Origin: Membranipora membranacea | Taxonomy: Eukaryota > Bryozoa > Gymnolaemata > Cheilostomatida > Membraniporidae | Assembly (NCBI GenBank): GCA_914767715.1 | Contig: OU612067.1 | Coordinates: 28,864,162-28,928,161, forward strand | Length of the DNA stretch: 64,000 nt | Reading direction: 5' to 3' | Shown: positions 28,819 through 40,800 of the stretch, in pieces | Layout: each line of letters begins with the position of its first letter | How positions within the stretch are numbered: the stretch's first letter is position 1 | The notes under the pieces: generated by a model | Told to the model about the DNA's origin: nothing | The model's input: only the letters and a program-made list of their open reading frames with translations | The model's database searches: none | Made by a program: the position numbers and the translations under genes

Positions 28819-31800
28819 AGAGAGAGAGAGAGAGAGAGAGAGCAAAATCAATGAGCTAACTGCAACGTATTTACCTGATACGCAATCAACTAAACCTTTG
28901 AAAGCTTGAAATATATAGACATATTAAATTGAAAAAAATACAGGCTTATGCAAACAGAAGGGTAGTTTTGGAATTTTTTGTGTCACAGCGATCATGCCAG
29001 AGCAGAACTATGCTGTGATGCAGTTCTGAATTTCATTTAATTTTTTGACTCCACCCCATAGTATAAGTCTCGTGCTGTGATGGCTTAGTGCTGATTTCAC
29101 AGTAATTGAGGTCTCAGAAAATATAATAACTTACTTAACCCTTTGGCAGCCTTTTCTTCTGCCATCTGTTGAGCAGCCCTGGCTGTGTTTGAGTACTTGA
29201 TTCGACTTGGGGAATCCTGGTCTTTTCTAGAAAAAAAAAATTATCAAACTTAAGTTATCAAATATTAATCAACAATTGCCCCTTTAAAACCTGCAGAGTC
29301 CTTGAAAAACGTACAAAATAGTGTCATCTGTAAACTAACAGTATTCATAGATTAATTTCAAGGGGTTAATAACTCTTTATATTTCCCAAATTTTTTTATC
29401 GTCATTCCTTATAGCCATATAGTTGTGATGTCCAAAAACTAGTATGCCCACAGTGTTTCACCTCCCATTATCAAATGGACTATGTGTACCCACTCACTTC
29501 TCTTTGTCGTCCAAGAAAGTCACATTTGATGGTTCCTTTGCTGGAATTTCGTTTGAGGTTTTAGCTGTTACCAGGCTGTAATCAAAAAGAGAAAGAAATC
29601 GTTTATCTTAGGCCTATGAAGTTTGCCTCTCTAACCTGAACACAAATACTGATTGGATCAATTAACAAAAAGGCTCAACCTGCTTGAAGGTCTGCTGCTG
29701 TCTTCAGTGCATTTTATCAAGTAGACTACTCTAGTATCAGTAGAAAGGATACTGTTAAATTTGGTTTTAACTAAGATAAATGGCTTTACTACTGGGTGTG
29801 CTTGCTCTACTCTCTGGATCTCAGTTAACGTTTCTATTTTTTGCAAAACCTGCCTTTTGTTTTCCTGAAAGATGTGCTAAACTATGCGAAAGAAGTCATC
29901 TGAAAAAATTGCATGCCCTTGTTAATTCATATCATTACAAAAGACAGTTTGAATACAGTGTCAAATGACTCATAATATCGCAAACAGATTTTATGGCGCA
30001 AATAATGCCTCATGTAACTCAACAATATGATCATCGCCTATGTATATCATGGGGTAAGTATGTAAGTAATTGTCACACATTTAGCTGAATTTTCAGTTTA
30101 TGTTGATTTGAGTCATCAGGCAGCCTTGTTTTCATCATATTAGACTAGTCTAGACTAGACTAGTTAATAATGCACAACCTAAAACAATTTAAATTATGAA
30201 CTTGCTTGGATTTTCCATCTCTCAGAGGCTGGGGCTTTACTACCTTTCTTCGAGTATCTGCAGACCCTGAACTGGTTTTTGTTCTCCCTGAAAAAGAGTT
30301 TTAATCATTACCAATAATGTACTTAAAGACAAGAGTAGTGAAAAGTCTGTTCAAAGGAACATAGTTTTGTAGATAGTGTTGTTGCATGATTTGAGTCGTT
30401 TTCGGTTCGGAACTTTTGATTGGTTAGATATTTAATCGTATTATGGCCGCTTGGTCAATGGTATATGGCTAGTACATAGTATAAATGCTGGATTAGAAGT
30501 TGAGTATATTAGTGAAAACTTCAATCCTGAGCAAATAAAGAATGTTGGTGTTATATCAGACAGTCTAAGAACAAGTCTCAAACAAAAGTATGCAACCCTA
30601 GATTTTGAGAAGATATATTTATTATATATCCAATTTATTAAATGGGTATTAATTGTTGTATAGGCCTACAGTGATAACTCTTATATATGAGTTTGACACA
30701 TAGACCATGTTTAAGATACACAAACATTATGCCGTGTTGTTAGAAGCTCATAACTACCGATGAGAGAAGTTGATGTCACAGATTGAGTATCTTGTACCTC
30801 ACGTATCGTTCCTTTCCCATAAGCAGATGTTGATGAGCTTATTGATGTAATTGATTTAGGTCGAGCTTAAGAGGAAAATTAAGAGCAAAGCATAATGAAC
30901 GAAAATATATCAAATCATAGCAAAGGGAACAAAGCAAACTAATATGATGGAAAAGATGATAGACTATTGAGTGAAAATAGTTGTATTGCATTTTTCTGGT
31001 ACGTTGAGAGGGGGAGGGATGGTAAGATTATATTATGGTGCTTTAGCATTGAGAGTAAGAACACTGAATTGATATTACAACTTTCATTGTTATGTGAGAA
31101 GGAAAAGACAGATTTTTAATGCGGGTCGATTACTTACTAATATCAAATTTTTCATATTTATATTTTTCTTGAACATTATCAGCACTTATGGATTTCATCG
31201 AATCTCTTTCCCGATCATAAAAAGCACCAAGCAGCGGATCGGAGGCTCTATCTATCAGCGAGATGTGTGGAAAGATAGAAACGAATAAGCAGCAAGTAGC
31301 AGTAAATGAGCAACTCTATTGGTGTGCCTCAAGACATAAAAAAAATTACAACGCAAATTAAAGAGAGAATATTTAAAACAAAGCAGGCAAAGCAGAACCT
31401 CCGTCTCACTTATATAGCAAACTGATACTTTGAATATTGAAAAATACTGACTGAAGAAAAAAGCCATTTTCTCGATATCACACTAAGTAAAGAGCATAGG
31501 AGTAAAACCGCTAAGTAAATTATGATATTTATTTACAGTTGTTGTATATAGAGCACAAACAACGGATTTAAACAGATAGCACTCACTCTCTTCATTTGTT
31601 CCTAAACATCAAGAAAGATTAAAGATTAGTTTTCTCAATCGTTATCAATCTTTGAGTCTCACAAGTGACAAAGTCTACAATCAGCTGAAAAATGGGGGGA
31701 GGGTCAGGTCATCATTCACAATACAGCACTAACCTAACTAACCTAGAATGGGGCTGCTAAGAACTTACTCAGTTTGTATCTGTTGTCCACCATAGAATTG

Positions 31801-34800
31801 AGTCTATGGAACTCCTGTCTTGAGAGGCGTTTTAAAACTGGGGCCCCCTTGATGCAAGATAAGCGCCTTGCCAATGGCCCGGGAAGTAAGATAGAATCTA
31901 TGAAATATTGATAAAAAAACCAGATCATAAATGATGAATACACACAAGTTCCTTATTCATGGCTATACTTCTATGGTCGTGGACAATTAGGTATTCCATA
32001 GCGATATGGCAGTGTAAATGATCTCCGAATCTGAAAACAGATTCTGCGCTTTGTTATGGTCCTTAAAATGGCTTCTATGTAACCAGTTAGGTCTATAACA
32101 TGTTAACCATCACATGCTCGGATTTTGTAATTGTTACCTCGAATATATCTAAATACATCTCATGTCATGTGAGATTTGCCATATATTATTACAAAGTTGT
32201 CCAACCATGTTGTGTGCAAACTAGAAATGATTCAATGATGCAAGTTCAGTTGACAGACATGTTAAGAAAAAAACAAATGCAAGATTTATTAGGGTTATGT
32301 ATATAACTTGTTACAAATTTTGAATGCAAAAATTGCATAGTAACAAGGCGTCCATTACTACAAGCTTTACCCACTATATTATTGGCCAAGTGTTAGACTA
32401 ATTTAACCAAATATTACAGAAAATGTAGCTCTCAAGCAATCAAACTACGGCTGCGTTAAAATCGATTTCCAGAAATTCCCAGTGCAAAGAAGTCTTTCCA
32501 CTAGGAGTAACGACATGAACTAAAGATCACCTGTTGGTAAATCGATAATTTCCTTGGCAGCACGAAGCTCACTGGCTCCTTTGTTAAGATAAAGACATCT
32601 TGGTTGAAAATGAGCAATCGATGACTTCAAAAATAGCCCTGTGCTTAATCAATTCAATTCAAACTATTTGCAGAAAGGTAATCAGGAAGCATCTCTTTGA
32701 TTGAAAAATATTTTAGGACATAAATCGATAGCTACATAATTTGAGATCGTCACATTTTTTTTAATCACAAGCGTACCTTCAGATTTTGGAGTTACTTGTT
32801 TCTTTGGTGCAGCTTGCTTTGTAGCTATACTGCTCCCGCCAATTGTGAGACCCTTAGAGAATGGAATTGTTGATACCACCGATTGCTCTGGTGGAACGCT
32901 TTGGCTCCTGCAAAAGTTATCAGCTGTGAAATTATTAATCATTTCTTGCAATCATGGCAGTTATGATTTTCTACTGTATCATTGGAGACCAGGAACCTTC
33001 AATTTGACCAGCACAATAGATTTGAGAATTAAGCTAGTGCCAGAATCACTTTTTTTTATTAAGAAGTGAGTCCGATTGGTGACAAGAAAAGTTCAATTAT
33101 TAAGCGGTGTGTATATGTTCACAATAGATGGTGAGTGATGAAATAATATTAGTATGATTAGGGTAAGTCTAACACAGGCAGGTGAGTATATCGCAAACAG
33201 GTAAGAGGGCAGTTCTAGTGATTGAACAAATTCATATAGTGTTTAATTGATTATTACTGGTATTATAGTTGTATTATTACACCTTTTTATTGAGGTTTCC
33301 ATATTCCATAATATTTATGATTTTTATTTTCAACTGATACATTAACTAGCTTCTAGAATTCATAGGATTCCAGTTAGCCAGAACATCTAAATTTTCACAT
33401 AGTGGCACTACTTATGGCATCTATTATCTATAATTTCGCGCCTCCCCCCTCTTTTTAAACTCAAATATTTGCAAGTTGATTAAAAATCACTAGTTCAACT
33501 GTAATATCACTATTACTTTGATAATGTCAGCAGTTTGATTGATTTAAGCCATCTCTTGCCGAAACCATTCAATAACTACATACATTTATAAAAACCTTTC
33601 TCAGTATCTCATAGAGAGATTAATTACAATCATAGTGTTTAGTAATTTTATCAATTAAGTCGAGAAATTGATGACATAACTTCATTAATAACTTATCTTT
33701 TTAAAAAATATACATATAACTTGCCTTTCCAGATGTAAATCATATCTACATTATAATGAAAAAATGTGTGCTTATTGGTCCAGCCTGGAAATTTAGAGTT
33801 TTTTTCAAGGATGACAGGCCCATCAGTTTCTTGCCTGTCTGCTGTTAAAACACTTGAGAAGCATTAGTATGCAAAATTGATGATTTATACGAAAGCATAT
33901 AAGTTACCTTGGTGTCTGCGGACTGGAATTAGAAAAAAAAACTTAAGTTTGAACAATATTGTATGTAAGGTGCTTCATATATGCTTGATGATAGGGCCCC
34001 AAGGGTACGATTTAGAAGGGATTTCTTGATTCTTAAAATAAATTCAGCCGTATATAACATAGTATTTTTTCTTCTTTCGCATAATATGATTCAATGTTCA
34101 ATGTCCGTTCTCTTGCGATACCCAACAAGAAGTCTTCTCGGTTGCCCACTACATACAGGTGATTAAAACTTCACATTTAAATCGATTTCACGAATTAATT
34201 CACAACAAAATTTCAATAAAAACCTTTGTGGTATTCTTGTGTATCTTTGGATCCATCACATTAACTGTCTAGGGGAGACAAATTCCAATGATATGTCAAG
34301 CAACGTTATCAACTGAGTGAGGAAATTCTATGCCTTTGGACTTTGAAAATAAACTAGGTACTAGTTGGGCAAAAATGCCTGGTACAGTATGACAATGGAT
34401 ACCTTGCAATCACAGAGCATTGCCATATGAAAATGCGATCTTAGATTTTTTTTGGGCAAATGATTCATAAAACATTATTGTCAAAGGTTGGACAAGTTGT
34501 AAAGGGTTCCAGCCGCTTGGAGTCTCGGATATTACCAAGGAAATGAAGAGGAAATTTTAGTCATAAGTTATTATTATATTATTCTGGTGATCTACTCACA
34601 TTGACACTGAGGAAATATCACTCATGGCTGATTTCGGATCTCTGCCTAACTTGGCCTGCTGACTGACTGGCCTTAGCGGTATCGAGGTGGCATTCAATGA
34701 GGAGGTCAGCGACAGCATCTTCTGCTGGTGTGCGGAGTCAGCTGACCAGTCACGCTGCCTGATATGGTCAGCTGATGCTGAAGTCATGGGTGAGCGCTTT

Positions 34801-37800
34801 CGCTTCCGTGTATGCTCTGAACGAGATCTCCATTTTGGTCTCGGTCTCCGATGCTTATCAACTCGAGATTGCCTGGAAATTATTTGGGCTTGTAGGCATA
34901 TGATGAATAGAAACTTAATCAATATATCTGTATCATTAAAGTATATGACTAACTATATGAATAACTCAACATGTGAAAATCTTTAGCTGTTATAATTATA
35001 TTTGATGAACTATAATTTGCAAAAATCGAGAATTAAATAATTCATTTCTTTATTCATTTATTGCTTGCTGACAATTTAGCTGCTTGTTGACAAATATGCT
35101 TTGAGCAATACAATAACTAGCCATTTTTATTATTTTAAGAGCTACGTTTAGAATCACACCTCTCGTGCCCAGCATGATGCGGAGATACTGGAGGGGGAGT
35201 GGGATGACTTGGTGATGATGAGGCGTACGATTCTGCTTCTAGTAAATTCCAGGCTAAACTATCTATATCATCGGTATTTGGTGTCGACGAGCGCATGAGT
35301 TGAGCTTTGAGAACCTATTCAAATCCAGACAGAAATACAGTTGATTGAATCATTCAGCTTAAATAGTTAGTTGGCAACGATACCAAACATGGATAAAAGA
35401 AAAAAGGGTAACGTAATGGTTTATTTTAATTTAATTCACCAAAATAAGTGTTAAAAGGAATGCAGATAAATACTAAATAAACACTGTGACATGTTGAATG
35501 TGATCATTTGACCGAGGGCCACATCTTGTTGTCACAACTAAGCAGATTGATTTGGAGAGGCACATCTGTTCGAAAATAATTAAAACAAAAAATCAAATAG
35601 ATGATTTTGTTACTTGCCGCAAGTTGCTGTCTTGAAATACCCCGGTATATTTCCTCACTATCTAGCTTATTATCGACGGGTTGCTGCTTCTTCTCAACAT
35701 GTACTCTGCTGGGTGTTGGAGAGTCTGGCTGTCTGGTCATAGCGTGCTTCAGCATCTCCGGTAAGCCTCTGTACTGTCTATGATTTATTAGTCCTCCGCC
35801 TATTTAAAATAAAATAACATGTGTGGCCATGGCTGCTAAGTGATGATTCAAGTTCGATTCCACTTGAGTGAAGCTCTGTTACAGCCTTTAACCCAACTCA
35901 AAAGCTTGGTCCTAGATCAAGCATAATCCAGTTTGCTTGCATAAGGAGTCGCTCCCTGTCAAGCCGCTGTCAGCTCACAGGAGGACATACATAACTTACT
36001 TAACTTGATTGCCTGCAAGGTATGTTTTCCTGCGGCTAAGTCAAGCAAATAATTTTTTCTTGCAATTTAGGTGTTAGAATTGAATTCCAAATTACCAAGT
36101 ACTATGAACAAATGTTACAAACCTGTAACCTCGACTCTCTTAAGTTCATTAAACATCGATTTCTTTTTTGTATCTTCATAAGCAGGCATTCCTCTGAATG
36201 CCAACTCCTTCAAAGCAGCGATACTTGGAGTATCAAACACCTCATCTGCATCAAAGACCTGTACAACGCAAGCATGATAAATAATCATAGATAAACGCCT
36301 CAACCTTCTCTGGGGGGGGGGGGGGGTTGGCCTTTAAATTAAAAACAGCCAAAGTCGCAATCTGATTGCTCACTCAGTGACCAAGTGAGCAATAATTTTG
36401 TGTCAGCTCAATCTTGTAATCTTTGTGGTCTATATTACAGGAAGTTGAAGTTGAGTTTAGTTGAGTGGCACAACAAAAGAAACTAAAGGAAAATTTAATT
36501 TCAGTCTAGCCACAGAAATTACTCGTGAACTATGATGGTCATACCAATGTGATTGCTCTGATTGGCTGGTTGGCTCTTCCCACCCAGCAGCCAATCAGTG
36601 ATATTGGCTACCCATACCTTTGACTCGACGGCTTTGAAGTTGATGAAGCTCAAAGACTCGAGTCCAGGGGAGACAGGCATGTTCATATGCAGGTTCACAT
36701 CTCTCTTATAACAACTGTGGTATCAAATAATATTCTGTGAATGCAAGATGGTCGCTAGATTCTAAAAACGCCTGTTACTATCATTAACAAAATGCGACTA
36801 TGAAAGCATTAAGTAGTTCAGACCAGTATTAATAAATGGACTTGTACTGATGTAAGCGCAAATTCAGACACATTCGTACATCATTAATATATATTGTAAA
36901 ATAGATCATCACTTAAAGAGCATACTCATTATTTCCAAGCCAGAGATTACTTCAAAAATTATGCCCTGCTGGGTAGCGAGCACTGCATAAATAATATTTT
37001 CTTTTGAAATTACACAAGCATAAAATAATATCAGATGCACCCCTTTTGTTATGAAATAATATTGCTTTGCAAGCTCTCACCGATCATCGCTTTGCCTACG
37101 TCGCAACCTTAAAAATAATTATGAAAGTAGTGCTGCTAAAGACAAATAAGAGGCTATATTTAGTCAAACATTTAGAATTGCTTATTCGCAAGGCAACAAC
37201 TTAGGCTGGACTGAAGCAATGAGTTGTCTGTGCTGATGTGATGAGTTAGATGATTGCATAAAATTCCTTGGCTAAAGATAGCGGCGCAACTTCTATCTTG
37301 AGTTTGGGCAACAGAACAACTTATTTTCTTAGTTCTACAGTACTCAGAAGTGAACTTTTAAAAAGTTCAAACACAATAATAAATTTAGCACAAAATATTT
37401 CTTTTTTATTAACATTGTGTAGCTTGTCAGTAGCAATACTTACTTGGCTCCTCTGACTAGAGGTGTTCCTCCTCCCCGTATGTCTTGTGCAGTCATCTGA
37501 GTCAGTGTTTTGTGTGGTGATTTGATCGTATCTCTACCTCCAGCGAGAATACCCGACTGTGAAGTCTCCAAATGGGTATCGATCATCTTCGACACACTCT
37601 ATATTGAAAACAAAGCAATGTTTTAACTATTTTATGGATTATTTTGTAGTAAATTGTTGGTAATGTACCATGGTTTTCCTAGTATCGTTGTAATTTCAAT
37701 CATCTGAACAGATAAATAGTAGCAGTTTCATGTCAAGGCCCAAGCTGACCATTCCAACGTACTCATACTGAATTAAAGATTACACTGTTAATGTATCTCT

Positions 37801-40800
37801 GATTTTCAGAGTCAATTCTACCTTAGAACCAAATGTGAAGTTACAATTGGCCATTCGGCCCGAGAAGGAATCACATGAACATTTAGATAAAGAAAGTCAT
37901 CATCGCCTTAACAAACAGCAGATTGATTCATGATGAAATGATATAAATCATGCTCTAACAAATAAGAGATACCAATACAAGTGAGTATCACATGATCACT
38001 GGGCAAAGTGCCCTTAATATGTTCATAAATTTTGTATATAAATCTGCCAGCCTTTCACCAGATAGTTTCTGGAAAAGGAGATGAATACAAGTCACAAGGT
38101 CACATCAGGGCTGGAAAATAGGCGACCCCTAAAGTAACCTTGTGACTGGTCAGGAGGCGACTTCTTAAAAGAACTGACAATTTGTAGATTTTGAATTGAA
38201 TAACATGAACTTACCAGCACAAATTTGACAGTCGCTGGTCCAACGACAAACCATGGACCTAGGAGAGGATATGACAGCTCCTGACAAGTGGGGTCAATGT
38301 CTCCACTGTGTATGAAGTGCTCATAACATCTTTGACAATGGAAAACTGGGCGGAGATAATATCCAGGTATCCAATCATCACTTGTGAAACCATCAGCTAT
38401 ATGTACCTGACAATTTAAAAATAATTGTACGGTATTTTATAAAGGCTAAAAAGTTGTAAGCTACAGTACACCAATCCACACCTGAAACACTAATATCTAC
38501 CCGGCCCGCATTGTGTATGACAGGTTCGGTGTTTGGAGTTGTTAGATTGGTAAGTAGAGGGGCTGTAATTCCAAGGAGTTAGAGACAACTGGTAATTCCG
38601 AACGCGTACAAATTTAGCTTTACGTTCATCGCTATTGTAAGTTGTCCTTTTTCAGTAATGCAAAGCTTTTGTGAAATGTGTCCATACATTATTGTAGAAT
38701 GGGTCATAGCACGCACTTACATAGAACTTGACTTTTCCATTAGTCTGTAGCTTAAGCAGGCTTCTGAGAACTATCGGCCACATTCTTTTCTCTTCTTGAA
38801 GCTCCTGGGAGAGATTACCTTCTTGGTCTATCAATCCGCTCTTAAGGGATAGAAAAAAGTTGCAACTACTAACACAAGCTTAATATTTCTTTGTCTTACC
38901 ACAGTGAAACCGAGCAACTCCACTCATGTTTGAGCTGATATTTAGTTTCTTTGTTACATGTGCACGCCTTCTTCACTCTACCTTAGCTATCCTGAGAGGT
39001 TGATCAAGTTTCTCAGTGGATTTCGCGACTCCATGGATTCCTAGCTCAGAGGAGTTGAATCCTGCTTGTAGCTGTTTACTCTGATCAGTGAGTTGGCGGA
39101 AGTAAGAAAGAGCATCAAACCTTCTCTCTTTTGGCCTCTCAGTCACTCTCTGCGCAGCTAATGATTTTTGCCCTGAAATAAATCCAAAGCTTAGCAAAAC
39201 GCTCATATGAAGAATTGCTCCAGTAAAAATTGATATTATTGAAACCATTCTCAATCACTTCCGAATATAACTATTCTAATAATGCTGTAAACCTAAATCT
39301 TGAAGACCATAATTAGTCCTACTACTTATTATTCAGCATCCTGAGCCCTGAGGGTATTAAACCTAAATAAATCATTCCATGGTAAACCACATGTACTTTG
39401 TGCAGCGGTATGTACCTAGTAGTTGTCCTCTCTACTGCCGACAGCGGACAACTGCCACTAAATTAACTTATACCAGCATGTTCACTTTGTACAGGTAGGA
39501 TGGGATATACCCCCAACCCTCCCTGCTTTGTAAACTCAACAAGTCTACAGATTCTATTGATCTTTAGATAGACACAGACTCAGTTGATACACTCACCTCT
39601 GGAGACTTCGCTTTCTGTTTGCGGTCCCAGAACTCTCAATTTCTGTAGAGAATTCTTTAGGGCCGGCTTTATTGACGATTTTGTCAGTTTAGTTTTTACT
39701 TTTTTGGTAGGACTTTTTGAAGCTACAGTCTGATAAGGTTTCTTGGCTTTCTTAGTGATCACCTCTGGTGTGAGAGAGAATGTTACTATGTGACTGGCTG
39801 GACCCTGCAAATAAGATAAGATGGTAAAAAGTGGTGCTCAAGGGTGATCAAAACTCTTCACATACCGGTAAGCAAGAGCTTTTGGCTGTGCTTCAACTTG
39901 ATTTTATAAACAAAAGACGCTGGATGGTGCAGTTATTATGTGACTTTTGACTATGAGCAGCTAACTTCACCAGGACCTCCACGAGTTGGCTTTAACCAGT
40001 GTTGAAAACTTAACTCTTACGCTTTTGTGTTGACATTACAGGTCAACTCATACACAACCTTGAATGATTCCGCTCTAGAGTTCGAAATAAGCTACTATAC
40101 CTGATAATGTTCCCCAGCAGCTGCAGAGATAGTAGATCTACTGGTTGTAGAGATTACAGATCTCGTCCTCTCGGGCATACTGCTGCTTCAGTCTGACGGT
40201 GATTTCCTTATTTATTCTATATATACTTGATTCCTAGTTCTGCTAATAGTTAAAACTAGGAGTGTGGTGTGAAGTTTGACATTTTGCCAACAATCCGAAA
40301 ACATTGCGTGATGAAAGTGATGATGCCATTATTGCCTGAAAACATCATCACTGAGTACAAATCCCACCATGTTAGCTATACTGGGTTTAGTTATCTATTA
40401 CGTATGAAGAGTATATGTGAGACATAGGAAGTCACAGTAGGAAGATAACTTCTGACACTATGAAATTCCTAAAATATTTTCACAATTAATTACTAAACTT
40501 AGGCACAAAATTGATCTTGTGAATTCATAAAAGCAGCGTCTGTTTAAAACCTAACACTTGAATTTGCTGATGCTTCAGTATTTATTGTATCTAATGAGGT
40601 ACCTGTCTGCATTAACTCCAAGGCTGATTACAGCTGTGTTTCCATGGTTCGGTTTTGGCAGTAGCACTCCCCATATCTCATCAACGTTTCTAGGGTCTAT
40701 ATAATATGATATTCATTTATCTATCAGCGATTAATGCAAGAAGAAAATGAGACCATGCTGAGTATGTCGGACAAAGATGCTGAGTATGTCGGATTCAAAT

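Noticed and set aside
34224-34264. Minus-strand candidate exon reading VMDPKIHKNTTK
   Set aside because: Incoming phase 2 puts a stop in frame, while the flanking exons join perfectly through 33908-33922.
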